64,000 nt of DNA from Pedobacter sp. Leaf170 (lineage in GTDB: Bacteria > Bacteroidota > Bacteroidia > Sphingobacteriales > Sphingobacteriaceae). Position 1 is the stretch's first letter. Each line of letters starts with the position of its first letter. The translations under genes were made by a program, and so were the position numbers. Of this stretch, positions 34,173 to 42,734 are shown piece by piece. The stretch spans positions 48,959-112,958 of the forward strand of contig NZ_CAKLBP010000009.1 of NCBI RefSeq assembly GCF_920984665.1. Direction: 5' to 3'. Below the pieces are notes generated by a model. The model was not told where the DNA came from and ran no database searches. It saw nothing but the letters and a program-made list of their open reading frames with translations.

Positions 34173-35436
34173 TCGTACTCAAGCACCTGATTTTAAACAG
34201 GTAAACAAAATTGAATTTATTCAACCGGTAAAGCATGTTTTAAATAATAATGTACCTGTATTTACTGTTTTTTCTGGCGAGCAGGATTTGGTTCGTATCG
34301 AATTTATATTCAATAACGTAAATTGGAATGCAGAAAAACCATTGCAGGCAATTGCAGTAAGTGCAATGCTTAATAACGGTACAAACAAGCTTACGGCTAA
34401 AGAAATTGCCGAAAAAATTGACTTCTATGGTGCTTTTTTCCAAACTGAATATAATCAAGACCAATCTGTAGTAACACTGTATACTTTAAATAAACATCTT
34501 AAATCGGTATTGCCAATTGTAAAAGATGTTCTGTCTGATAGTCAGTTTCCACAAAAAGAATTAGATATATATATTCAAAATCAGAAGCAAAAATTACAGG
34601 TAAATCTTCAGAAGAATGATGTGCTTTCTCGAAAAGAGTTTTCGCATGCATTATTTGGAGCTACCGCCTACGGTGTTGATATCCAGTTAAAACATTACGA
34701 TGCATTAAAAAGAGATGATTTGGTGGAGTATTTTAAGAATGCTTATTCTCCGAATAATTGTACCATTGTTGTTGCTGGTAAATTTAGCGATGAGGGTTTC
34801 GATTTACTCAATTCCGAATTTGGACAACATTGGGCTGATGGAAATGTAATTAAAAACAGCTTTAGCTTTAAAACGCCCGAGAGAAAGATCGTTTATAAAG
34901 AGAAAGCAGAATCTTTACAATCGGCCATCAGAATCGGGCAACTTTCAATCAATAGAAAGCATGAAGATTTTGCCGGCGTTCAAATTTTAAATACTGTTTT
35001 AGGTGGATATTTCGGCTCTCGATTAATGACAAATATTCGTGAAGATAAGGGTTACACTTACGGAATCGGTTCAGGAATTGTATCGCTTCATAATTCTGGT
35101 TATTTCTTTATCGGTACAGAAGTTGGCGCCGATGTTTGTGCCGATGCATTGAAGGAAATTTATAAAGAAATTGATTTGTTAAAGGCTGAGGAAATTGGTG
35201 AAGAAGAATTAAGTTTAGTTAAAAATTACATGCTTGGTTCTTTATTAGGAAGCTTAGAAAATGTTTTTTCTCATGCTGATAAATTTAAAAATATTCATTT
35301 CTCTGGCTTAACTTACAGTTATTACGAAAATTACATTTCAAAAGTTAAAGCCATTACCGCCACAGATTTATTAGCGCTGGCCAATAAATATTTAACTACC
35401 GAAAGCTTTACCGAAGTTGTGGTAGGGAAGAAGTAG
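34165..35436 (+). CDS. M16 peptidase-like protein (non-catalytic partner)
   Basis: 423 residues with the same two-domain M16 fold but no HxxEH: the corresponding segment reads KPLQAIAVSAMLNNGT. The glycine-rich loop (RIGQLSINRKHEDFAG, then LNTVLGGYFGSRLMTNIRED) of the partner type is conserved. It probably forms a heterodimer with the catalytic subunit encoded upstream in the overlapping gene. A long perfect hairpin follows the stop codon. Confidence 0.92.
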   Translation: MLNRTQAPDFKQVNKIEFIQPVKHVLNNNVPVFTVFSGEQDLVRIEFIFNNVNWNAEKPLQAIAVSAMLNNGTNKLTAKEIAEKIDFYGAFFQTEYNQDQSVVTLYTLNKHLKSVLPIVKDVLSDSQFPQKELDIYIQNQKQKLQVNLQKNDVLSRKEFSHALFGATAYGVDIQLKHYDALKRDDLVEYFKNAYSPNNCTIVVAGKFSDEGFDLLNSEFGQHWADGNVIKNSFSFKTPERKIVYKEKAESLQSAIRIGQLSINRKHEDFAGVQILNTVLGGYFGSRLMTNIREDKGYTYGIGSGIVSLHNSGYFFIGTEVGADVCADALKEIYKEIDLLKAEEIGEEELSLVKNYMLGSLLGSLENVFSHADKFKNIHFSGLTYSYYENYISKVKAITATDLLALANKYLTTESFTEVVVGKK

Positions 35437-35450
35437 ATAAAATTGAATTC

Positions 35451-35506
35451 TGTCATATTGAGCTTGTCGAAATGCTTCATAACTTTTCGACAAGCTCAAT
35501 ATGACA
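35451..35506. repeat. Perfect 22-bp inverted repeat between convergent genes
   Basis: TGTCATATTGAGCTTGTCGA (plus AA) and its exact reverse complement flank a twelve-base loop. It occupies the whole spacer between the M16 operon and ppnP, which face each other, and is likely a bidirectional terminator. A degenerate second copy lies at 62546-62605. Confidence 0.85.
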
Positions 35507-35510
35507 TATT

Positions 35511-35792
35511 TTATTTATAAACACAAAGATAAGCCGTTTGGATGTCGGTTTTAACCTTAAACGAAGCGTTTGCTTTTACTTCAAAACTACTTCCTGCTTT
35601 GTATATTTTCCAGTTATTTTCATTCGGCAGCAAAGCTGATAATTGACCTTCAATTACATTCATTATTTCTTTCTGAGAAGTTCCAAATTCATATTCACCT
35701 GGATTTATAATGCCTATGGTCGCCTTGCCTTCAGCAGTTTGAAAGCCTAAAGATTTCACATTGCCATCAAAATATTGATTTTCTGTTATCAT
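35511..35792 (-). CDS. ppnP: Pyrimidine/purine nucleoside phosphorylase
   Basis: 93 residues, the small cupin-like YaiE/PpnP family that phosphorolyses several nucleosides. Family markers are NQYFDGNVKSLGF at the start, ATIGIINPGEYEFGT, and MNVIEGQLSALLPNE plus the C-terminal SFEVKANASFKVK. The length is normal. It lies between two nucleotide-related and peptidase genes; guaB is next on the other side. Confidence 0.92.
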   Translation of the reverse strand: MITENQYFDGNVKSLGFQTAEGKATIGIINPGEYEFGTSQKEIMNVIEGQLSALLPNENNWKIYKAGSSFEVKANASFKVKTDIQTAYLCVYK

Positions 35793-35935
35793 AATTTATT
35801 TAACGAATTTTTTGAATAATCTATAATAGTTAATCTGTTATAAAAAGAAGAATCTCCATCAACAAAATCATTTGTCAGCCAAGCCTAATATTTAAGTAAT
35901 TTTGCTTTGTAACTTTTATTTTGCTGTAATTTTTG

Positions 35936-35943
35936 TATCTTTG
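35936..35943 (+). promoter_or_regulatory. -7 element upstream of guaB
   Basis: TATCTTTG, matching the Bacteroidota -7 consensus, lies 33 bases before the guaB ATG. A -33 TTTG at ideal spacing is not clear. Confidence 0.4.
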
Positions 35944-35975
35944 CCCCGCATATAATAAATCCTAATTTATTTTCT

Positions 35976-37445
35976 ATGCAACTCGATTCCTCAAAATTTA
36001 TTGCTACAGGTTTAACTTACGACGACGTACTTTTAGTACCCGCTTATTCTGAAATTCTGCCTCGCGATGTAAATACTGCCACTTTCTTAACTAAAAAAAT
36101 TAAGCTTAACGTTCCATTAATATCCGCTGCAATGGATACAGTAACAGAAGCTGAACTTGCCATCGCAATAGCTCAAAATGGTGGAATTGGTATGTTGCAT
36201 AAAAACATGACCATCGAAAGGCAGGCCAATGAGGTACGTAAGGTTAAGCGCTCTGAAAGTGGAATGATTCAAGATCCGGTAACTTTATTGGAAACTGCAG
36301 TTGTTGCAGATGCTTTCAAAATTATGAAAGAGCATAAAATAGGCGGTATTCCGGTGGTTAGCAGCGATAATAAGTTAGTTGGAATTATTACTAACCGCGA
36401 TTTGCGTTTCCAAAAAAATATGGCAAGACCAATCGCTGAGGTAATGACTAAAGAAAACTTAATCACAGCACCAGAAGGAACAAACCTTGTTCAAGCTGAA
36501 GAAATTCTTCAAAATCATAAAATTGAAAAATTACCTGTAGTTAGTAAAGATGGCTTTTTAAGTGGCTTAATTACTTTTAAGGATATCTCTAAAGTGAAAA
36601 ATTATCCGGCTGCTTGTAAAGATGAGCGTGGACGTTTACGTGTTGGTGCTGCTGTTGGCGTAACGGCTGATACCTTGCAAAGAGTTGATGCTTTAGTAAA
36701 CGCAGGTGTTGATGTAATTACAATTGATACCGCTCATGGACATTCAAAAGGTGTAGTTGATAAATTAAAAGAAGTTAAAGCAAAATACCCTGATTTACAG
36801 GTTATTGTTGGAAATATTGCAACCGGTGCAGCAGCAAAATTTTTAGCTGATGCAGGAGCTGATGCTGTTAAAGTTGGTATTGGTCCGGGTTCTATTTGTA
36901 CCACCAGAATTATTGCAGGTGTTGGCGTTCCACAATTATATGCGGTTTACGAATGTGCCAAAGCATTAAAAGGTACAGGTGTTCCGGTTATTGCCGATGG
37001 TGGAATTAAACACACCGGTGATATTGCTAAAGCAATTGCTTCTGGTGCAAGTACAGTGATGGCAGGTTCGTTATTTGCAGGTGTTGAAGAATCTCCAGGT
37101 GAAACCATCATTTACGAAGGTCGTAAGTTTAAATCTTACCGCGGTATGGGTTCAATCGAAGCAATGGAACAGGGTTCTAAAGACCGTTATTTCCAGGATG
37201 TTGAAGATGATATTAAAAAGTTAGTTCCGGAGGGAATTGTTGGTCGCGTACCATTTAAAGGAACTTTAGCCGAGGTTATGTACCAATACATTGGCGGTTT
37301 ACGTGCAAGTATGGGTTACTGCGGAGCTGCAAATATCGAAGCTTTACAAGAAGCACAGTTTGTTCAAATTACAGCTGCGGGTATGCGAGAGAGTCATCCT
37401 CATGATATCACCATCACTAAAGAAGCTCCTAATTATACGAGATAG
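35976..37445 (+). CDS. guaB: Inosine-5'-monophosphate dehydrogenase
   Basis: 489 residues. Oxidises IMP to XMP, the first committed step of GMP synthesis. A TIM barrel is interrupted by two CBS domains (about residues 95-205). The catalytic Cys is in VGIGPGSICTTRIIAGVGVP near residue 305, and the mobile flap with the Arg-Tyr pair is in KSYRGMGSIEAM further on. Monocistronic, with a terminator about 100 bases after the stop codon. Confidence 0.98.
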   Translation: MQLDSSKFIATGLTYDDVLLVPAYSEILPRDVNTATFLTKKIKLNVPLISAAMDTVTEAELAIAIAQNGGIGMLHKNMTIERQANEVRKVKRSESGMIQDPVTLLETAVVADAFKIMKEHKIGGIPVVSSDNKLVGIITNRDLRFQKNMARPIAEVMTKENLITAPEGTNLVQAEEILQNHKIEKLPVVSKDGFLSGLITFKDISKVKNYPAACKDERGRLRVGAAVGVTADTLQRVDALVNAGVDVITIDTAHGHSKGVVDKLKEVKAKYPDLQVIVGNIATGAAAKFLADAGADAVKVGIGPGSICTTRIIAGVGVPQLYAVYECAKALKGTGVPVIADGGIKHTGDIAKAIASGASTVMAGSLFAGVEESPGETIIYEGRKFKSYRGMGSIEAMEQGSKDRYFQDVEDDIKKLVPEGIVGRVPFKGTLAEVMYQYIGGLRASMGYCGAANIEALQEAQFVQITAAGMRESHPHDITITKEAPNYTR

Positions 37446-37545
37446 GCTTAAAGGTAAAAGCTTTCTGTTAATTCGTCATTTCGACCGCAGTGGAGAACCA
37501 CGAAATACTCAGCGTAGCTAAATCTTTTAAATAGCTTAAAAAAAC

Positions 37546-37581
37546 AAAAACGAGGTATCAGTAACGATAGCCTCGTTTTTT
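37546..37581 (+). terminator. Terminator of guaB
   Basis: AAAACGAGGTATC, loop AGTAAC, GATAGCCTCGTTTTTT: a strong stem with a T run. Confidence 0.85.
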
Positions 37582-37639
37582 ACTTTAGAATAAATTTTAT
37601 TTTTTTTTGGAAATGAATGCCCTGTAATATCGGTTCATT

Positions 37640-37698
37640 CAGTCCTGCCATTCGCTTTATCCCGAGAAATTCGGGATGCTCGCTGCTGTCAGGTTTAA
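37640..37698. repeat. Interspersed repeat, family R2 (copy 2)
   Basis: AGTCCTGCCATTCGCTTTAT, then the CCCGAGAAATTCGGG hairpin and GCTCGCTGCTGTCAGGTTTA. Nearly the same as 14371-14431. Confidence 0.8.
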
Positions 37699-37758
37699 AA
37701 TTAACGGCTTGTTCTAAAACGCCCTGCAACTGTAAATAGTTGCACCTGCCGTGCCATC

Positions 37759-37916
37759 TAAACGGGATTGAAGCGATATCCTTTTAAAAATTGCAACAGC
37801 TTCATTCACGCTGTCATTCTGAGGCACGAAGAATCTCACTCCGATGAAACAGATACTTCGTTCCTCAGTATGACAGAAGTATTTTAAAAGATTTAGCGTA
37901 AAGCCCGATTAACTTA
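37759..37916. repeat. Interspersed repeat, family R1 (copy 4, interrupted)
   Basis: Left end CTAAACGGGATTGAAGCGAT (then ATCCTTTTAAAAATTGCAA) and right end AAAAGATTTAGCGTAAAGCC (then CGATTAACTTAA). Between them lies an inverted R3 element that the other copies lack. Confidence 0.65.
37811..37876. repeat. Interspersed inverted repeat, family R3 nested in R1
   Basis: CTGTCATTCTGAGGCACGAA (then GAATCT) and the inverted AGATACTTCGTTCCTCAGTA (then TGACAG) form an imperfect stem of about 24 pairs. Same family as the elements at 11341 and 22098. Confidence 0.7.
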
Positions 37917-38141
37917 AACATAGCTAGGGATATCGCTTTTCTAAAATTTTTAGAAAACCGGATTTTCTTTCTATTAATAAAAGATAAAAATTCTAAATCT
38001 GCTAATCTGTGGCAAAGACAAAATACTTCCGTGTCAATCCGTGTCTCCGTGGCAAAAACGATTAATTACTGATTAGCGTCAGTTTCTGCAGCAAATTAAA
38101 TGTCGCAGACAATAATTTATAATAATTATTACAAAATAAAA

Positions 38142-38171
38142 TTTGGCAAAAGCATTTTTTTAATATATTTG
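38142..38171 (+). promoter_or_regulatory. Promoter of the poly-Cys leader and TonB receptor
   Basis: TTTG at 38142-38145, 18 bases, then TATATTTG at 38164-38171: a full match to the Bacteroidota promoter consensus. Transcription would begin near 38177, inside or at the edge of the palindrome that follows. Confidence 0.7.
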
Positions 38172-38177
38172 CCTACT

Positions 38178-38191
38178 AAATCTATAGATTT
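38178..38191 (+). promoter_or_regulatory. Palindromic operator candidate at the transcription start
   Basis: AAATCTATAGATTT is a perfect 14-base palindrome starting seven bases after the -7 element. A protein bound here would block RNA polymerase or promoter clearance, so a repressor is the natural reading. The regulator is unknown; Rrf2-type (IscR/CymR-like) sulfur regulators are one possibility because of the poly-Cys ORF that follows. Confidence 0.5.
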
Positions 38192-38204
38192 TATATAATA
38201 ATTT

Positions 38205-38294
38205 ATGAAGGCTTTTAAAAATTACTCACAATCAAGCTGTTGTTGCTGTAAAAACAATAATGTAAAAACATTCCTAACGGCGCTCAATACATAA
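38205..38294 (+). CDS. 29-residue leader ORF with four consecutive cysteine codons
   Basis: ATG at 38205, TAA at 38292-38294. The peptide begins MKAFKNYSQSSCCCCKNNN and ends FLTALNT. Codons 12-15 are TGT TGT TGC TGT, preceded by two Ser. The ORF lies inside the leader of the TonB-dependent receptor, 31 bases before its ATG. No signal sequence or obvious terminator is present. Poly-Cys leader ORFs act as cysteine-responsive attenuators in mycobacteria; a similar role here, or sensing of a thiol-binding metal, is inference. The ORF itself and its placement are seen directly. Confidence 0.6.
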   Translation: MKAFKNYSQSSCCCCKNNNVKTFLTALNT

Positions 38295-38325
38295 TAATAT
38301 CTAATCCAAACACCATAAACTAATC

Positions 38326-40902
38326 ATGAAAAAAAGCATTTTTATATTCTTTTCAATACTATTTTATTCAAGTTATACATTCGCTCAAAATCCCATTTCA
38401 GGAAAAATAAAAGCAGCAAACGGCTCAATTATCCCAAACGCAACAATTAAAGTACGCGGTACAAACCTAACATCAAAAGCAAACGAATTTGGGATTTTTA
38501 CGATTGATGCAAAGCAAGACCCACCTTTCTACATCCAGGTTAGTTCAGTAGGTTATAAACCTCAGGATTTTCAAATTTTAAAAGTTCAGGATACGGTTGA
38601 ACTTGTTTTGGTTGAGGATACACAGCTGGACGAAATTGTGGTTACTTCAAGAAGACGCTCGGAGGTTTTGCAAGATGTGCCGATTCCAATTACCGTTATT
38701 GGCGGACAAGCGGCAGAAAATGCTGGCGCATTTAACGTTAACCGATTAAAAGAACTTGTTCCATCCGTTCAATTATATGCGTCAAACGCTCGTAATACAA
38801 CCTTAAACATTCGCGGTTTGGGTTCCACATTTGGATTAACAAATGATGGAATTGACCCGGGAGTGGGTTTTTATGTAGATGGTGTTTATCATGCCCGTCC
38901 GGCGGCAACCTCAACAGATTTTCTTGATATCGAAAGAATTGAAGTTATTCGTGGTCCGCAAGGAACTTTATTTGGTAAAAACACAACAGCCGGCGCCTTT
39001 AATATTACCACCACAAAACCAAGTCAAACACCATCTGCAAAAGCTGAAATTAGTGTTGGTAATTATAATTTTATGCAAGCCAAAGCATCTATTACTGGTG
39101 GCTTAACTAAAAATCTTTCTGCAAAATTATCTATTTCCGGTACGCAACGCGATGGTACAATATGGAATACCAGAGAAGAGCGCAAGTATAGCGGTCAAAA
39201 CAACCTTGGGTTTAAAGGGCAATTATATTTTACGCCATCAGATAGATTGCAGATTTTATTAAGTGGAGATGTAAGCGTTCAACACCCGGCAGGTTATCCA
39301 TTGGTTATTGCCGGTGTAGCGCAAACAGAAAGGAGTGCTTATCGTCAGTATGCCAGAATCATCTCTGATTTAGGTTATCAACAACCTAAAATAGATCCTT
39401 TTTCTAGAGAAATAAATACAAATACGCCATGGCGACATAATCAATCGATTGGTGGTTTATCTGTAAATGTTGATTATAAGATTGGAGGTGGTACGTTAAC
39501 ATCTACAACAGCCTGGAGATTTTGGAACTGGGACCCAACAAATGATAGGGATTTCTCGGAAGTTGCAGCGCTTACAAAATCTCAGGGAAATTCTCGTCAC
39601 GATCAGTATTCGCAAGAAATTAGATATGCAGGAAACATTACCGATAAGTTAAGTGGTGTAATTGGGGTTTTTGCACTAGGGCAAAATTTGCAAGGTTTAA
39701 ATCAAACTGAAGAAACTGGCAAAGACCAATGGAGATTTGTGCAGACTGCTAATACCGGTGCGCAGGCTTTGTACGCTACACCAGGTTTATTAGATGGCTT
39801 TGGTATTAAAACAAACTCAACTATAAAATCTTTAAGTGCTGCTGTTTTTGGTCAGATAGATTGGGAAGTTTTAGAACATTTACACGTGTTGCCCGGGTTA
39901 AGATTTACTTATGATAAGAAAGATGTAAATTATGATAGAAATACCTATGGCGGTTTACAAACTACAGATGCGGCTTTATTAGCGCTAAAAGCTGCCGTTT
40001 ACAGTAATCAGCAATTCAATACCAATACATCAAATAATAATTTATCTGGCAACCTTACAGTTTCATACAGACCAACAACTAAATTAAATGTTTATGGAAC
40101 TTTCTCTACCGCCTATAAACCCGTTGGTGTTAATGTTGGTGGTTTACCAACTACAGCAAATGGCCAGGCAGATTTGAGTTTAGCAGTTGTAAAGCCCGAA
40201 TATGTAGAGCATTATGAATTGGGTGTGAAAACAAAACCATTTAAAGGTGCTATACTAAATGTTACGGCTTTTAATACCGATATTAAAGATTATCAAACCA
40301 ATGTACAATCGCCACAATTAGGGGTTAACAGGGGTTATTTAGCTAACGCTGAGAAAGTAAATGTTAAAGGTTTGGAAATTGATGGAACTTATCAGTTAGA
40401 AAGATTTTTATCTTTAAATGCAGCTTTATCTTATTTAGATGGCAAATATGTAACGTTTACAAATGCACCGCTACCTTTAGAAGAAACCGGACATACAGAA
40501 ATTATAAATGGTGTATCAACACAAGTAGCATTTAAAGATGCTTCTGGCGGCCGATTACCAGGTATTTCTAAATGGAATGTATCTGGCGGGGCAGAATTAA
40601 GTACAGCTGGGAATTTAACAACTCAATCAGGAAGATATTTCGTTGCAGGCGATGTGAGTTATCGTTCGGATTATTCATCAAATGCAACGCCTTCAAGTGT
40701 GCTTAATGTTGCCGGATATTCTTTGTTTAATGCTCGTTTAGGATTCAGGTCTGATAAATTCTCATTCTTTGTTTGGAGTAGAAACATCGGGAACAAAAAT
40801 TATTATGAGCAATTGCAAGCGGCTGCGGGTAATTCTGGCTTATACGCTGGTGTACTCGGAGACCCAAGAACTTACGGAGCAACTTTGCGCTTTAATTTTT
40901 AA
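38326..40902 (+). CDS. TonB-dependent outer-membrane receptor
   Basis: 858 residues. Signal peptide MKKSIFIFFSILFYSSYTFA; a carboxypeptidase-like regulatory domain (residues about 24-100, ISGKIKAANGSIIPNATIKV); a TonB-box-like DEIVVTSRR; a plug domain (about 110-230, with LNIRGLGSTFGL and ERIEVIRGPQGTLFGKNTTAGAF); and a 22-strand barrel ending in YGATLRFNF with the terminal Phe. It is shorter than SusC proteins and has no SusD partner, so it is a stand-alone receptor of the siderophore/cofactor class. The ligand is unknown; the leader architecture suggests expression tied to cysteine or sulfur supply. Confidence 0.93.
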   Translation: MKKSIFIFFSILFYSSYTFAQNPISGKIKAANGSIIPNATIKVRGTNLTSKANEFGIFTIDAKQDPPFYIQVSSVGYKPQDFQILKVQDTVELVLVEDTQLDEIVVTSRRRSEVLQDVPIPITVIGGQAAENAGAFNVNRLKELVPSVQLYASNARNTTLNIRGLGSTFGLTNDGIDPGVGFYVDGVYHARPAATSTDFLDIERIEVIRGPQGTLFGKNTTAGAFNITTTKPSQTPSAKAEISVGNYNFMQAKASITGGLTKNLSAKLSISGTQRDGTIWNTREERKYSGQNNLGFKGQLYFTPSDRLQILLSGDVSVQHPAGYPLVIAGVAQTERSAYRQYARIISDLGYQQPKIDPFSREINTNTPWRHNQSIGGLSVNVDYKIGGGTLTSTTAWRFWNWDPTNDRDFSEVAALTKSQGNSRHDQYSQEIRYAGNITDKLSGVIGVFALGQNLQGLNQTEETGKDQWRFVQTANTGAQALYATPGLLDGFGIKTNSTIKSLSAAVFGQIDWEVLEHLHVLPGLRFTYDKKDVNYDRNTYGGLQTTDAALLALKAAVYSNQQFNTNTSNNNLSGNLTVSYRPTTKLNVYGTFSTAYKPVGVNVGGLPTTANGQADLSLAVVKPEYVEHYELGVKTKPFKGAILNVTAFNTDIKDYQTNVQSPQLGVNRGYLANAEKVNVKGLEIDGTYQLERFLSLNAALSYLDGKYVTFTNAPLPLEETGHTEIINGVSTQVAFKDASGGRLPGISKWNVSGGAELSTAGNLTTQSGRYFVAGDVSYRSDYSSNATPSSVLNVAGYSLFNARLGFRSDKFSFFVWSRNIGNKNYYEQLQAAAGNSGLYAGVLGDPRTYGATLRFNF

Positions 40903-40939
40903 ATGAATATTCTTTTCTCTTTTTATATTTGGTTAAGTA

Positions 40940-40968
40940 GGCATCGATTTTATCGATGCCTTTATTTT
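40940..40968 (+). terminator. Terminator of the TonB receptor gene
   Basis: GGCATCGAT, short loop, ATCGATGCC, T-rich tail. Only the receptor and its leader lie between this and the promoter. Confidence 0.85.
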
Positions 40969-41084
40969 GAAATAAGCTACTGTATTAGGCCTTAAAACAG
41001 CTGAAATTATAACTGTAACAGTTTTGTGCAGAATTAAAATTTATTAGGCAGATAGAAAATCTTAACTTCGATAAATTTTTACAG

Positions 41085-41678
41085 ATGAATAAAATAAAAG
41101 CACTTTGTGTGTATTGTGGTTCAAATTTTAATGGTGATGAAAGCTTAAGAGGGGCAATTAAAGAACTTGCGCAAAGTTTGGTTCAACAGAAAATAAAATT
41201 AGTTTACGGTGGTGGAAGTGTTGGTGTGATGGGTGTTTTAGCCAATGATGTTCTTGAATTAGGTGGTGAAGTAACCGGTGTTATTCCTCAGTTTTTAATG
41301 GATAAAGAAGTTGGGCATAAGGGCGTTACGGAAATGATTCTGACAGAAAACATGCATCAGCGTAAACAAAAAATGGCCGATTTAAGTGATGGTTTTGTTA
41401 TTTTGCCCGGAGGCTTTGGTACACTTGAAGAATTTTTTGAAGTGTTAACCTGGTTACAACTTGGTTTGCACAATAAACCTATTGGAGTTTTAAATGTTAA
41501 TGGATTTTACGATCCGTTATTTGCGCAAATGGAAGTTATGGTTCAGCATCGTTTTTTAAAGCCTGCTAACCGCGATTTAGTATTTAATGAGCAAAGTGCT
41601 AAAACTCTAATCGATAAAATGGATAATTTCTCGGCTACGCCGGATGAAGTGTGGTTTAAAGAACGAAATCTTATATAA
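41085..41678 (+). CDS. LOG-family protein (cytokinin-riboside-phosphate phosphoribohydrolase type)
   Basis: 197 residues, Rossmann-like. The family motifs are VYGGGSVGVMGVLAN and PGGFGTLEEFFEVLTWLQLG, the latter with the catalytic PGGxGTxxE. LOG proteins cleave nucleoside monophosphates such as cytokinin ribotides or AMP to the base. The bacterial role is often purine salvage; the actual substrate is unknown. It precedes a MaoC-like gene by 50 bases. Confidence 0.92.
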   Translation: MNKIKALCVYCGSNFNGDESLRGAIKELAQSLVQQKIKLVYGGGSVGVMGVLANDVLELGGEVTGVIPQFLMDKEVGHKGVTEMILTENMHQRKQKMADLSDGFVILPGGFGTLEEFFEVLTWLQLGLHNKPIGVLNVNGFYDPLFAQMEVMVQHRFLKPANRDLVFNEQSAKTLIDKMDNFSATPDEVWFKERNLI

Positions 41679-41728
41679 AAAACATTAACCGCTTTTGTTT
41701 ATCAAAGGCTATAAAACAAAATAAAACA

Positions 41729-42193
41729 ATGCAAATTATTTCTTCTCACGCAGAATTTGAGCAACATTTAGGTAAAGAATTAGGTGTGTCTTCATGGCAT
41801 AGAATTACACAAGAACAAATAAACAAATTTGCCGATGCTACTTTGGATCACCAGTGGATACATACGGACGAAGAAAGAGCAAAAAACGAAGGCCCGTTTA
41901 AAGCAACCATTGCTCATGGTTATTTAACGCTTGCCTTAATTCCTTATTTGTGGAAAGAAATTGTTGAAATCCGTAATTTAAAAATGGAGATAAATTATGG
42001 TATAGAAAGTTTGCGCTTTGCCCAACCCGTAATTGTAGATAGCCAAATCAGACTTAAAGCTAAACTAGCATCGATTGTAAATTTGCGTGGTGTTACAAAA
42101 GTGCACATGGGTATAGAAATGGAAATTGAAGGCCAAAAGAAGCCTGCGTTTACCGGAGAAGTTGTATTCTTATATCATTTTATAACAGAATAA
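41729..42193 (+). CDS. MaoC-like hot-dog hydratase (copy 2)
   Basis: 154 residues. Same fold and motifs as the protein at 8699-9157: FADATLDHQWIHTDEERA, AHGYLTLALIPYLWKEI, MEINYGIESLRF. Catalytic Asp and His are kept. The (R)-enoyl-CoA hydratase reaction is expected. Why the genome keeps two close paralogues is not clear from context; this copy follows a LOG-family gene. Confidence 0.9.
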   Translation: MQIISSHAEFEQHLGKELGVSSWHRITQEQINKFADATLDHQWIHTDEERAKNEGPFKATIAHGYLTLALIPYLWKEIVEIRNLKMEINYGIESLRFAQPVIVDSQIRLKAKLASIVNLRGVTKVHMGIEMEIEGQKKPAFTGEVVFLYHFITE

Positions 42194-42205
42194 TATTTTC
42201 TTTTT

Positions 42206-42243
42206 ACTGCAAGGAATACTAAATTTTATCCTTGCAGTTTTTA
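42206..42243. terminator. Bidirectional terminator between convergent genes
   Basis: ACTGCAAGGA, 13-base loop, TCCTTGCAGT, then T run; T-rich sequence also on the other side. It overlaps the end of the DUF2721 gene by three bases. Confidence 0.8.
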
Positions 42244-42684
42244 ATCTTTATTAAATTTCTTTTTAATAAATCCGCTGAGCGATTCATCTTCCAGCTCTTC
42301 CAATCCGCTTAACTCAAGTTCTAAAGCTTTTGTGCTAATCTGAATTTCTACAAGAGAAATAATCAGAGAAATCATGAAGAAAATTAAACTTAGCGCAAAT
42401 AAAATTTCTGCTATTGTGTTTGATTGAAGGTAAATAAAGAACATACAAAACAGGCAACTCGCAAAACTTAAAACGCCAAATGCCTGCATGTTTTTTATCA
42501 ATTTTAATCTATAGCGAAGGTTTGCAATTTGCTTATGCAAGGCGATATTTTTATTCTCAGATTCATATTTGGATTTTAAACTTCTCACCAAACTGGCTAA
42601 GGCTAAAAATCGATTTGTGTAGGCCAGCATAATTAAGCTTATTGCCGGAAATAATAATGCAGGGATATTTATGGTTAATTCCAT
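42241..42684 (-). CDS. DUF2721 family membrane protein
   Basis: 147 residues with three membrane helices: one at the N-terminus (IPALLFPAISLIMLAYTNRF), two in the second half (FGVLSFASCLFCMFFIYL and ILFALSLIFFMISLIISLV). The pattern FPAISLIMLAYTNRFLALASLVR marks DUF2721. The loop between helices is charged. Function unknown. It is convergent with the MaoC-like gene. Confidence 0.88.
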   Translation of the reverse strand: MELTINIPALLFPAISLIMLAYTNRFLALASLVRSLKSKYESENKNIALHKQIANLRYRLKLIKNMQAFGVLSFASCLFCMFFIYLQSNTIAEILFALSLIFFMISLIISLVEIQISTKALELELSGLEELEDESLSGFIKKKFNKD

Positions 42685-42734
42685 TCTCTAGATTTATTCA
42701 AAAATATTATTTTAAAAGGATATTCTGTTGATTT

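Larger units (their letters stand above)
37582..38141. other. Gene-free, repeat-filled spacer
   Basis: About 560 bases between the guaB terminator and the next promoter. It holds an R2 copy, an R1 copy with an R3 element inside it, and a CCGTGTCAATCCGTGTCTCC-type sequence near 38031. No ORF beyond chance is seen. Confidence 0.6.
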
